Assembly: GCA_905206365.1 (NCBI GenBank)
Contig: CAJLHF010000005.1
Coordinates: 1 to 64,000, forward strand
Origin: an uncultured Sutterella sp.
GTDB taxonomy: Bacteria; Pseudomonadota; Gammaproteobacteria; Burkholderiales; Burkholderiaceae_F
DNA length: 64,000 nt
Direction: 5' to 3'
Below the pieces are notes generated by a model that searched no databases, had not been told where the DNA came from, and saw only the letters and a program-made list of their open reading frames with translations. Position numbers and translations under genes: made by a program. Positions 49,590 through 57,867 of the stretch are shown here, piece by piece. Each line of letters opens with the position of its first letter. The stretch's first letter is position 1.

Positions 49590-51392
49590 TCAGCGCTTGT
49601 CGGTAAGCCTGATTTTCGTTTCCAGCTCTTTGAAGCGCAAGGGTTTCGGAGCGCTCCGTCGGTTTTCGTAGTCGGTATGAAGAAGTTCGTGCGCGAGGTC
49701 GCTTCCCGCCCGACCGAGGTAGTCGCGGTAGAGGGCCGCGACGTCCGGGTTTTCGTCCGAACGCTTCACGGGGAGACGCTCGTCTTCGTCGTAGACCATG
49801 CGCTGACGAACGGGAAGGGTACGCTTCCAACTTTCACCGCGCGCGGTGCCGCCCCCGCCGATGCAGCCCCCGGGGCACGCCATCACTTCGACGAAGTGCC
49901 AGGGCGAGCGCCCCTCGCGAACGCACTCGAGCACCGGGACGAGGTTCTTGAGCCCGTGTACGACCGCAACGCGGAGTTCTCCGAAGCGTTTCGTGTCAAC
50001 GCGCGCTTCCTTCACGCCCTCGAGCCCGCGCACGGGCTCGAACCGCAGGGGAAAAGCGCGGGGCGAGCTCGCGAGAGCGCACACCGTACGCAAAGCCGCT
50101 TCCATCACGCCCCCCGTCGTCGCAAAGAGCTGCGCCGCACCCGAGGCCTCCGTCATGAAGGGGGAGTCGAAGGGTGCGGGGTCGATCCCGAGGGGATCGA
50201 TCCCCTGAGTGTGAAAGAGTCGCTCCAATTCGCGCACGGTCAGGACGAGGTCGACGTCGGGCACGCCCTCGCGCGCGAGCTGCGGGCGGGCGGCTTCGTC
50301 CTTTTTGGCCGTGCAGGGCATGATCGAAACGACGCGAATCGCGGCGGGGTCGATCGCTTTGACGCGGGGCAGATAGGTTTTCGCGAGCGCGCCGAAAATC
50401 GCCTGAGGCGAGCGGGTGGAGGAGACGTGGGGGAAAAGGTCGGGATGACTCTTTTCGACGTGATTGATCCAGCCCGGGCAGCAGGATGTGAACATCGTGT
50501 CGACGCGTCCCTCGGAGCGCTCGAGACGGTGAAGAAGTTCCGTGCCCTCTTCGAGAATCGTCACGTCCGCCGACCACCGCGTGTCGCACACGAAATCGGC
50601 GCCGAGCTTTTTGAGACCCGCAACGATTTCCCCTTCGAGGTTGCGTCCGGCAGGGGCCCCGGCGGCTTCGGCAAACGCCATGCGCACGGCGGGCGCGATC
50701 TGCACGACCGTCACGACGTCGGGGTCGGCGAGGTAGTCGAGGAAGCGGTCCGTTTCGTCCTTGACGGCAATGGCGCCCGTCGGACAGACGAGGGAACACT
50801 GTCCGCACTGCACGCACCGATCGGAGTCGCCCCAGAGACCGCCGTCAAAGCCGATGCTCGACGCGCACCCCGTTCCTTCGAACGTGATGGCGGAAACGCC
50901 CTGCACCTGCCGGCAGACTTCGACGCAACGAAGACAGCGAATGCACTTGTCGGCCGTAAAGACGAGAGCGGGAGCCGAGCGGTCGACCGTCGTGCGGTCG
51001 GTGAGGCGCCCCGAGAGGCGCGAGAGGTCGAGCCCCGTTTCTTCGGCAACGCGCTGGAGTTCGCACCGCCCGTGGCGCGCACAGCCCGAGCAGCGCTCGC
51101 AGTGGTCGGCAAAAAGAAGTTCGGCCTGAAGGCGACGCGCGCGGCGCACGCGTTCGGAACGCGTGTCGACGCGCATCCCGTCCGTGACCGCGCTCGTGCA
51201 GGCGGTCGCAAGCGTCGTGCGACCGCTTGCGGTCGTAACGTCCACGAGGCACATGCGGCACGTCCCCGGGCGGTGATTGAGCGCGGCGAATTCGCACAGG
51301 GTCGGAATCCGCACGCCCTCGCGCCGGGCCACTTCGAGCACGGTTTCGCCTTCGCGACAGGCCGCGGGGCGGCCGTTCAAATAAATCTGCAT
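49590..51392 (-). CDS. [FeFe]-hydrogenase catalytic subunit
   Basis: A 600-aa group A hydrogenase. Domains in order: plant-type [2Fe-2S] (TLCEFAALNHRPGTCRMC), His/Cys [4Fe-4S] (HCERCSGCARHGRC), two [4Fe-4S] (CIRCLRCVEVC and CVQCGQCSLVCPTG), then the H-domain with all three signatures: TSCCPGW (near residue 300), MPCTAKKDEA (near 357) and MACPGGCIGGGG (near 502). A small-subunit-like tail (ENPDVAALYRDYLG, AHELLHTDY) ends the protein. It makes or oxidises H2 in the cytoplasm. The start ATG 51392 has GGGAGA 7 nt upstream. The HydEFG maturases it needs are not in the window. Confidence 0.95.
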   Translation of the reverse strand: MQIYLNGRPAACREGETVLEVARREGVRIPTLCEFAALNHRPGTCRMCLVDVTTASGRTTLATACTSAVTDGMRVDTRSERVRRARRLQAELLFADHCERCSGCARHGRCELQRVAEETGLDLSRLSGRLTDRTTVDRSAPALVFTADKCIRCLRCVEVCRQVQGVSAITFEGTGCASSIGFDGGLWGDSDRCVQCGQCSLVCPTGAIAVKDETDRFLDYLADPDVVTVVQIAPAVRMAFAEAAGAPAGRNLEGEIVAGLKKLGADFVCDTRWSADVTILEEGTELLHRLERSEGRVDTMFTSCCPGWINHVEKSHPDLFPHVSSTRSPQAIFGALAKTYLPRVKAIDPAAIRVVSIMPCTAKKDEAARPQLAREGVPDVDLVLTVRELERLFHTQGIDPLGIDPAPFDSPFMTEASGAAQLFATTGGVMEAALRTVCALASSPRAFPLRFEPVRGLEGVKEARVDTKRFGELRVAVVHGLKNLVPVLECVREGRSPWHFVEVMACPGGCIGGGGTARGESWKRTLPVRQRMVYDEDERLPVKRSDENPDVAALYRDYLGRAGSDLAHELLHTDYENRRSAPKPLRFKELETKIRLTDKR

Positions 51393-51418
51393 GAAGTTCT
51401 CCCTGGGGTCGGTGCCGG

Positions 51419-53434
51419 TCAGTGTTCTTCGAGCGCGCTCTTGCCCGGAATCGGGCGCAGGGTCGTGAGCGAGAAGAGCCGATAGCAACGCATGCAACGC
51501 TTCGCTTCTTCGAGCGCTTCGTCGGGATCGAGCCCGAGCTCGACCTCGTCCCAGCCCTTGACGCGCTCCGAGGCGTCGAGATGTCGGATTTCGGCGCGAG
51601 GCTGCGTCGCGGGCGCGGGTTCGGGCGGCTCGGCATCGAGAAGCTTTCCTTCACGCAGCATTTCGCTCATGCGACGGCGCGCGAGAAACCCGGGAACGCC
51701 CGTAAGGAGATACTCGTGAATGGAAGCGGCGGCCGTTTCCCCTTCTTCGAGCCCGCGAATAAGACTCGTCGGACCGATCGCCGCATCGCCCCCGGCGAAG
51801 ACGCCGTCGCGCGAGGTGGCGAGCGACGCGTCCACTTCGATCGTGCCGCGGCGCGTGAAGCGAATTCCGTCTTCGGGCGTGAAGACGGACGGATCGGTTT
51901 TCTGCCCGATCGCCGCCACGACGGTCGAGCAGGGGATGACGAATTCGCTCCCCGGAATCGGACGCACCGAGCGCCGACCGCTTGCGTCGGGTTCGCCTTC
52001 CGTCATCCGAACAAGCTTGAGCCCGACCACTTCGCCCGCTTCGACCAGCACTTCGACGGGGGCCGTGAGGAATTCGAAGTCGATCCCCTCCTCGAGCGCC
52101 GCTTCGATTTCCTCGGGGTCCGCGGGAGCGCTTTCGCGCGTGCGACGGTAGGAGACGACCACCCGAGCGCCCGTCCCTTCGAGAAGACGGCGCGCCGAGC
52201 GACAGCAGTCCATCGCGACGTTGCCGCAACCGACGACGACCACGTCGCCTTTGAGGGGCATGGAGCGGCCTTCGTCCTGGGCGCGCTCCAGATCGAGCAG
52301 GAAGTCGAGGCCCTTCAGGTAGCCCTTCGCGTCGGTCGCTTCGCCTTCGAGACCGAGGTACTGCCCTTCGGGGCAGCCGAGCCCCAAAAAGACGGCGCGG
52401 TAACCGCGTCGGAAGAGGTCTCCGATCGAGAAATCGCGCCCGAGGGCCATCCCGTAATGCACGCGCCCGCCGATACGCGCGACGGCGTCCGTTTCCGTTT
52501 CGAGAAAGCGGTTGGGAAGGCGATAGGCGGGAATGCCGAGACGCGCCATGCCGCCCGCGTGGTCTTCCTTTTCGAAGACGTCGACGCGAACGCCGCGACG
52601 CAGAAGATGGTAGGCGCAGTTGAGCCCCGCGGGGCCCGCCCCGACAACGGCAACCGAAGGCGCAAGGGGGCTCGGCAGATCGCGCGAGGGCGCTTTTTCA
52701 AAGAAGTCGACGACCGCTTCCCCGGCGTGATCCGAGGCGAAACGCTTCAAATCCTTGATCGCCACGGGCGCGTCGACCCGACCGCGCACGCAGGCCTTTT
52801 CGCAGGGGCGAACGCACACTCGCCCGCAGGAGCCGACGAGGGGATAGTGTTCGAGAAGAACCGCGGTCGCGAGCTCCGGATGGCCGTCGCGGATGTAGTC
52901 GATGTAACGGGGCACTTCGACGTGCGCGGGGCACGCCTCGATGCAGGGCGCGGTGGCGACCTCGTAATGGTCGCGCGTGCCGCGGGGAACCGCGGGTGCG
53001 TGCCGCAGGTCGTCGAGAAAGTGGTCGATCGCTCCGAGAATCGGCGCGGGGGTCGTCAGACCGATCCCGCACAAGCTCGATTCCGCCATCAGAGCGGCCA
53101 CCTCGCGCACGTACGCCCAGTCGACCGATTCGCCTTCGCCGTTGCAGGCCTTCTCAAGCGCTTCGGCAATGAGCACCGTACCCGCGCGGCAGGGCGTGCA
53201 GCGCCCGCACGAGAGGCGGCGCGCTTTTCGGTAGTAGCTGTAGAGGACTTCGGCGAGCGTCACGCGCAGGTCGAAAACGAGAAAGCCCTGAGGACCCGCG
53301 AAACCAGTCACGGGGTTTCCGGGATTGAAACTTTGGAGCGCCCCCACGGGCACGTCGTCGGACGTCGGATGACCGAAGTCGCGTCGGTAGTCGTGCACGC
53401 GACCGTTCCAGACGCCGTAGATGAGTTCGTCCAT
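51419..53434 (-). CDS. NAD(P)H oxidoreductase partner of the hydrogenase (NuoF/GltD hybrid, SfrB-like)
   Basis: A 671-aa iron-sulfur flavoprotein. The N-terminal 150 residues match only the C-terminal Fe-S part of NuoF/HydB (SCGRCTPCRAGT and SSLCGIGLTTPAP). The rest is a GltD-type reductase: Fe-S Cys region (CIEACPAHVEVPRYIDYI, CGRVCVRPCEKACVRG), FAD fold (VAVVGAGPAGLNCAYHL) and NADPH fold (VVVVGCGNVAMDCCRSA), then EAKRCMRCYRL. This arrangement resembles SfrB and GltD-linked [FeFe]-hydrogenases (group A2 in published classification, as I recall). It should pass electrons between NAD(P)H and the hydrogenase encoded 26 bp downstream. Confidence 0.9.
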   Translation of the reverse strand: MDELIYGVWNGRVHDYRRDFGHPTSDDVPVGALQSFNPGNPVTGFAGPQGFLVFDLRVTLAEVLYSYYRKARRLSCGRCTPCRAGTVLIAEALEKACNGEGESVDWAYVREVAALMAESSLCGIGLTTPAPILGAIDHFLDDLRHAPAVPRGTRDHYEVATAPCIEACPAHVEVPRYIDYIRDGHPELATAVLLEHYPLVGSCGRVCVRPCEKACVRGRVDAPVAIKDLKRFASDHAGEAVVDFFEKAPSRDLPSPLAPSVAVVGAGPAGLNCAYHLLRRGVRVDVFEKEDHAGGMARLGIPAYRLPNRFLETETDAVARIGGRVHYGMALGRDFSIGDLFRRGYRAVFLGLGCPEGQYLGLEGEATDAKGYLKGLDFLLDLERAQDEGRSMPLKGDVVVVGCGNVAMDCCRSARRLLEGTGARVVVSYRRTRESAPADPEEIEAALEEGIDFEFLTAPVEVLVEAGEVVGLKLVRMTEGEPDASGRRSVRPIPGSEFVIPCSTVVAAIGQKTDPSVFTPEDGIRFTRRGTIEVDASLATSRDGVFAGGDAAIGPTSLIRGLEEGETAAASIHEYLLTGVPGFLARRRMSEMLREGKLLDAEPPEPAPATQPRAEIRHLDASERVKGWDEVELGLDPDEALEEAKRCMRCYRLFSLTTLRPIPGKSALEEH

Positions 53435-53846
53435 GCAAGGAGTCCTTTGAAATTTGATGTTCGAATGCGCCCCGGCCGCTTCCCGCCCGTCACGCACGTT
53501 TTCAAGCGGCTTTTCCGCGCCTTGCATGCGCTTCGAGGAAATCGGACGACTCGATCGGACATAGAAAAAGTTCTATACTTTCCGTCGTCGGGACGACTTC
53601 GTCTCGTCGTTCGCGTCTCTTCGGGAGCTTTTCGGGCGCCCCCTCGGGTCGGCACCGCCGCTCCGCGATTTCGCCTTTCGAGCGGTTCGAATCGTTTGCG
53701 CCGGGCGCTTCGATCGTCGTTGCAGGATCGAGTCGCGCAACGGTCGATTCATTATAGGGAAATGCGCCCCCGCGTCAAGAAAATCTTCTACGCTCGAGAC
53801 GTTCTCTTCTCCCCTTTTTCACAACCTTCGCCGGTTTTTCTTCCGC
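53435..53846. other. Divergent region before hydrogenase and YheO-type regulator genes
   Basis: This 412-bp gap should hold the promoters of the hydrogenase operon (minus) and the regulator (plus). ATAGAA-AAAG-TTCTAT (53561-53576) is a perfect inverted repeat in an AT-rich patch and also contains TATAGA/TTCTAT -10-like sequences on the minus strand. CATTATAGGG near 53750 is a weak plus-strand -10. No gene is supported. Confidence 0.5.
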
Positions 53847-54557
53847 ATGACCGATCCGCGTTTTTTGCCCTACGTCCGCGTCGCCCGCCTCATCGCCCGT
53901 ACGTTCGGACCCGACTGCGAAGTGGTGCTCCACGATCTCACGACGCCCGCACACTCGGTGATTCACATCGAAAACAACGGCGTGACGGGGCGACGAATCG
54001 GCGACACCTTCAAGCACCTCGTCGACAAGGCGATGCGATCGAACGAAACGGACGACGTATTCGCCAATCACTACTACAGATGCGAGGGACGGCTCGTACG
54101 TTCCTCGTCGCTTCTCATCCGCGACGAAACGGGAAAACTCGTCGGAGCGCTCTGCATCAACGCGGACGTGACGGCGGTACGGGCACAACTCGATTTCGCG
54201 CGAAGACTTCTTCCGGGATTCGTCGAGGAATTGCCCCCGGAAGCTTCCTGCCCGAACCGGGCACCGTCGAGCAAGCGTGCGAATGCGGGATCCGAGTCGC
54301 TTGCGGCCCTCGACCCGGAAACGTCCGCCGAACCCACGCCCACGGTGCTCGAAATCGTGTGCGGCCTCATCGACGCGGCGGTCGCCGAAGCGTGCGCGTC
54401 GGGTCCGCTCACGAAAGAAAAGCGTCTGCAGGTATTGGAGTTTCTCGAAGGAAAGAACGTCTTTCTCGTGAAAGGAGCCATCGAGCGCACGGCGGAGCGT
54501 CTCGGAGTGGCAAAAGTAACGGTGTACAGCGACCTCGACGCCATTCGCCGGCGGTAA
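53847..54557 (+). CDS. YheO/DauR-type transcriptional regulator (PAS-like domain plus HTH)
   Basis: A 236-aa regulator. The N-terminal 110 residues are a YheO-type PAS-like domain (YVRVARLIARTFGPDCEVVLHDL, then SLLIRDETGKLVGALCINAD), and the C-terminal 70 residues a helix-turn-helix of the HTH_22/DauR type (LEFLEGKNVFLVKGAIERTAERLGV, VTVYSDLDAIRR). DauR controls D-arginine use in Pseudomonas; the ligand here is unknown. It is divergent from the hydrogenase operon, which may be its target. No catabolic gene adjoins it on the other side. Confidence 0.88.
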   Translation: MTDPRFLPYVRVARLIARTFGPDCEVVLHDLTTPAHSVIHIENNGVTGRRIGDTFKHLVDKAMRSNETDDVFANHYYRCEGRLVRSSSLLIRDETGKLVGALCINADVTAVRAQLDFARRLLPGFVEELPPEASCPNRAPSSKRANAGSESLAALDPETSAEPTPTVLEIVCGLIDAAVAEACASGPLTKEKRLQVLEFLEGKNVFLVKGAIERTAERLGVAKVTVYSDLDAIRRR

Positions 54558-54725
54558 CGATTCGCCGCGGGGAGACGAACGAGTTTTCCCGTCAACACCG
54601 CTCGGACTCCCGTCGATCCTTCGCGCGCAACGCTTCGGAGAATACGAGCTTTGCGAATCGTCTCGGCTAAAATGCCTTTTCGCTTCTTCGATTCGCCTCT
54701 TTTCCTTCATCCGGTTTTCCACGCC

Positions 54726-55550
54726 ATGCGTACCTGCGCACGACTTCTCGCCCTGCGACTCTTCGTTTCCGACGAGGGCGCCCTTCCCGCCTCGACCGTT
54801 CCCCCGATGTTGCGGCGGCGCCTCTCGCCCCTCGGACGCCTTGCGGCCGCGGCCGCCCTGGCGGTCCCCGCCGACAACGAGACGGAAGACCCCGTCGAAT
54901 GCGCGGCGCGTGCGAGCGACACCGCCTGGGTTTTTGCGTCGCGGCGCGCCGACATCGCGCGTGCCGTCGAGGAGCTTCGCAACATTCGTGCGGGAGACGG
55001 CGTTTCGCCCGCGCACTTTGCGACGAGCGTGCACAACGGAATCGAAGCGCTTCTTTCGATCGCCGCGGGACACACGGGGGCGGAAACCGCCGTCGCGGGA
55101 GGCCTTTTCACGGCGGAAGCGGGCTTTGAAGCGGCGGTCGGCCTTTTGAGCGAATACCCGCGCGTACTGCTTCTCGTTGCGGACGAAGCACCCGAGAGCG
55201 TTTTCGGTGAGAAGGCCGCACCGGCATTTGCGGGCGTGATGCTCCTCGGGCGCGCCGAACCCGAAGCCGCCCGAACGCTTTGCGACGCGGGAGCGCCCGA
55301 GGGCGAGCCGCTCCTGGCGCTTTTCACTCGTCCGAAGACCGAAGAAGAGTCGGTCGACGCGAGGCTTGAAGATCCTGCGGGGGCGCTTTCCGCCCTTCGG
55401 GAAGTCTTTGCGTGGCTTCGCGAAGAGGATGCACCGCTTTTGACGCGCGTCGACCGGCGGGTCGCGCACGTGTGGACGAAAACGAAGGCTTTCGTCGATT
55501 CCGTCGAAGCGGCACCAACCGGCGCGCCCGAGAGCGCCTGCGACCGATGA
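54726..55550 (+). CDS. Beta-ketoacyl synthase-like chain-length factor (aryl-polyene type)
   Basis: A 274-aa protein matching the short N-terminal-like ketosynthase family (PF13723 type) found at the head of aryl-polyene clusters. It has VPPMLRRRLSPLGRLAAAAAL near the start, ATSVHNGIEALLSIAAGHTG in the middle and AGVMLLGRAEPEA toward the end. The family lacks the usual active-site Cys and is thought to set chain length together with a true ketosynthase. Its stop overlaps the next start by 4 nt. The matching condensing ketosynthase (ApeO) is absent from this window. I start at ATG 54726; no strong SD is visible. Confidence 0.82.
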   Translation: MRTCARLLALRLFVSDEGALPASTVPPMLRRRLSPLGRLAAAAALAVPADNETEDPVECAARASDTAWVFASRRADIARAVEELRNIRAGDGVSPAHFATSVHNGIEALLSIAAGHTGAETAVAGGLFTAEAGFEAAVGLLSEYPRVLLLVADEAPESVFGEKAAPAFAGVMLLGRAEPEAARTLCDAGAPEGEPLLALFTRPKTEEESVDARLEDPAGALSALREVFAWLREEDAPLLTRVDRRVAHVWTKTKAFVDSVEAAPTGAPESACDR

Positions 55551-56488
55551 CGGCCCCGGAACCCGCCGGTGACGCTGCCGACCGAACAATCGGCAACGAA
55601 ACCGACAAAGCAACCGGCCCCGCGACCGAAGCGCGGCGCTCGCTTTCTCAAAAACGGAGGGTGCTACGCCCCTTGGCGGACCTTTTTCGGCTTCTCGGCA
55701 CGGCTTCGGCCTTCGTGCTTTTCGGGCTCGGAGGACTCGTTTTTCCGCTTGTCGCCGCTCCGGGATACCTCTTCGGTCCGAAAGACCCGAGGAGTCGCAC
55801 GCTTCGCGCGCGGCGGATCGTGCGCGCGTGGTTTGCGATTTTCGTTGCGGTCATTCGAGCACTCGGCCTCGTGCGGGTCGAAGTGAAAAACGCGGAGCGC
55901 CTGGAGCGCCCCGGACTTGTTTTGCTTGCGAACCACCCGTCCCTGATCGACGTCGTGTGCCTCATGAGCAAACTCCGCAATGCGACGACGATCGTGAAGG
56001 CGTCGCTCGCAAAGAACCTCTTCACGCGCGCGCCGATTCGCGCGGCGGGTTACGTCCCTAACGACGCGGGACCCGACGCGTTGCAACCCCTGCTTGCCGA
56101 ACTCGACGCGGGGACGACCTTCGTCATTTTTCCCGAGGGGACCCGCACGCCCGTGGATCTCCCGCCCGGCGAATATCCGCGCATGCACCGCGGGGCCGTG
56201 GTGCTCGCCCTTGAAGCCCGCCGACCGATTACGCCCGTGCGCATCACGGCGCGCCCGCGCTGGCTCACGAAAGACCGCGCCTGGTGGAAACTGCCCCCCG
56301 AACCGATGACGCTCACCTTCGAAGTTCTCGAAGACCTTCCCGTTGACGACTATCTGAATCTATATAATTCAAGGCCGCCGAAAGCCGCGCGACGCCTCAC
56401 GGCCGAACTGGCGCGTCGCCTCTTCGACGTCGATCCGCCCGGAGCGGAAGACGGCCGACGAAGCGAAGCGCTTCGGGAAGATGCGTGA
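55547..56488 (+). CDS. Lysophospholipid/1-acylglycerol-phosphate acyltransferase-like protein
   Basis: A 313-aa membrane-associated acyltransferase of the PlsC fold. One hydrophobic segment lies near residues 45-75 and the motifs are NHPSLID (HxxxxD, acyl transfer), FPEGTRTP and VALEARRPITPVRI. Aryl-polyene clusters carry such a gene directly after the ketosynthase-like gene, where it may attach the acyl chain to a lipid carrier. It overlaps the upstream stop (ATGA). It is not the only possible PlsC of the cell, so cluster function is inferred from position. Confidence 0.85.
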   Translation: MTAPEPAGDAADRTIGNETDKATGPATEARRSLSQKRRVLRPLADLFRLLGTASAFVLFGLGGLVFPLVAAPGYLFGPKDPRSRTLRARRIVRAWFAIFVAVIRALGLVRVEVKNAERLERPGLVLLANHPSLIDVVCLMSKLRNATTIVKASLAKNLFTRAPIRAAGYVPNDAGPDALQPLLAELDAGTTFVIFPEGTRTPVDLPPGEYPRMHRGAVVLALEARRPITPVRITARPRWLTKDRAWWKLPPEPMTLTFEVLEDLPVDDYLNLYNSRPPKAARRLTAELARRLFDVDPPGAEDGRRSEALREDA

Positions 56489-56582
56489 GGAACCGTCGCA
56501 CACAACGTCTTTGCGTCCACTTAACCCACGGAGTCGGAACGGCCGCAGCGCGCCCCCGTGCGGGCGGAAGTCCGAAAAAAAT

Positions 56583-56843
56583 ATGGATTCGACCCTCATC
56601 AACGACATCAAAGCGCTCGTCATCTCGAGCCTCAATCTCGAAGATACGACCGTCGAGGATATCGACGAGAACGCACCCCTTTTCGGCGAAGGCCTCGGCC
56701 TTGACAGCATCGACGCGCTCGAACTCGGGCTCGCCCTGAAGAAGACCTACGGCATCACGCTCAGCGCCGAAAGCGCCGAAGCCCGCGAGGTCTTCCACTC
56801 CGTCAAGACCCTGGCCGACTACGTGGCCGCCCATCGCAACTGA
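56583..56843 (+). CDS. Acyl carrier protein 1 (aryl-polyene type)
   Basis: An 86-aa acyl carrier protein. LGLDSIDALELGLAL holds the Ser that carries the phosphopantetheine arm; the protein is acidic, with four predicted helices. Two different ACPs in a row are typical of aryl-polyene clusters, where each serves a different step. The true start is ATG 56583; an open upstream extension is non-coding. Confidence 0.9.
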   Translation: MDSTLINDIKALVISSLNLEDTTVEDIDENAPLFGEGLGLDSIDALELGLALKKTYGITLSAESAEAREVFHSVKTLADYVAAHRN

Positions 56844-56860
56844 CCCGACACTTCGACACC

Positions 56861-57136
56861 ATGACCGAACTTTCCCCGAGCGAACAGCGCATTTACGAAA
56901 TCCTGAGCGAAATTCTCGTCAACGACTTCGAAATTCCGGCCGAAAAAATCGCCCTCGACGCCCGTCTCTACGAAGACTTCGACATCGATTCGATCGATGC
57001 GGTCGACATGATCGTGCAGCTGAAGCCCCACCTCGGCAACCGTCGCGTCACGCCCCAGGACTTCAAGACCGTGCGCACGCTCGGCGACGTCGTGACCGTG
57101 ATCGCGCGCGTTTTGGATCGCCCCGAAGAAGACTGA
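56861..57136 (+). CDS. Acyl carrier protein 2 (aryl-polyene type)
   Basis: A 91-aa acyl carrier protein with the phosphopantetheine site YEDFDIDSIDAVDMIVQL. It starts 17 bp after the first ACP stop. It is only moderately similar to ACP 1, consistent with separate roles for starter loading and chain extension in this pathway. Confidence 0.9.
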   Translation: MTELSPSEQRIYEILSEILVNDFEIPAEKIALDARLYEDFDIDSIDAVDMIVQLKPHLGNRRVTPQDFKTVRTLGDVVTVIARVLDRPEED

Positions 57137-57182
57137 CGCCAAGGCGCGGCCGCTCTTTCGCGCTTCCCGTGTCTCCTTTTGC

Positions 57183-57743
57183 ATGCCCGCCCGCGCGCTT
57201 CTCGTTTTGCTCGGCCTCGCCTATCCGCTCTGGGTCTGGTGGGGCCTTCGTCATTGGGGAGCGGACGTCGTGGCGGCGGGCCTTTTCGCACTCGCCCTCC
57301 TGAGACTTGTCGTCGAGCGCGACCCCGCGAAGCGCCGCGGAACTTCGGCGACGGCCGCCGCGACGGGGATTCTCGCGCTTTGCGCGTTTCTCTTTGATTC
57401 TTCCGAAGCGTTGCTTCTCTATCCCGTCTTCATGAACGGGTTTTTGTTGGTGCTCTTTGCCTCGAGCCTCGCCGCGGGGCGCGTGCCCGTGATCGAACGT
57501 CTGGCGCGACTCAAAGAGCCCGAGCTCCCCGCGCAGGGCGTGCGTTGGTGCCGCGGGGTGACCTGCGTGTGGTGCGTCTTTTTCACGGCGAACGGCGGGA
57601 CGGCCCTGGCGACCGTGATCCTCGGCGACCCCGACCTCTGGGCCCTCTGGAACGGGTGCCTGAGTTACGCGGCGATGGGGCTTCTTTTTGCCGGGGAATT
57701 CGTCGCCCGAACGATCGTGATGCGGCGAAGGAAAGCATCCTGA
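57183..57743 (+). CDS. COG4648-type membrane protein of aryl-polyene clusters
   Basis: A 186-aa protein with about five to six hydrophobic segments (LLVLLGLAYPLWVWWGL, VAAGLFALALLRLV, GILALCAFLFD, VFMNGFLLVLFASSLA, VTCVWCVFFTANG, LWNGCLSYAAMGLLFAGEF). It matches in size and order the conserved membrane protein between the ACPs and the ligase in aryl-polyene clusters. Biochemical function is unknown. Confidence 0.82.
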   Translation: MPARALLVLLGLAYPLWVWWGLRHWGADVVAAGLFALALLRLVVERDPAKRRGTSATAAATGILALCAFLFDSSEALLLYPVFMNGFLLVLFASSLAAGRVPVIERLARLKEPELPAQGVRWCRGVTCVWCVFFTANGGTALATVILGDPDLWALWNGCLSYAAMGLLFAGEFVARTIVMRRRKAS

Positions 57744-57867
57744 GGCACCGCACGCTTTCCGCCCTCCCGTCTCTTGCAGGCCTCCCGCAAGCCGCCCGAA
57801 GGCTCTGAAAAGGCGTTCCCCCGACGGTTATACTTTTCGGTTTGATCCCGACCGCTTCGTTTCGCCC

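Noticed and set aside
47499..51485. A 1328-codon plus-strand open frame across mdh and the hydrogenase gene
   Set aside because: It is a shadow of minus-strand genes in high-GC DNA; the translation is rich in Arg, His and Gly and has no recognisable domain, while the opposite strand encodes clear enzymes.
51422..54670. A 1082-codon plus-strand frame opposite the NuoF/GltD hybrid gene
   Set aside because: Same shadow effect; it also runs through the divergent promoter region and across the start of the YheO-type regulator.
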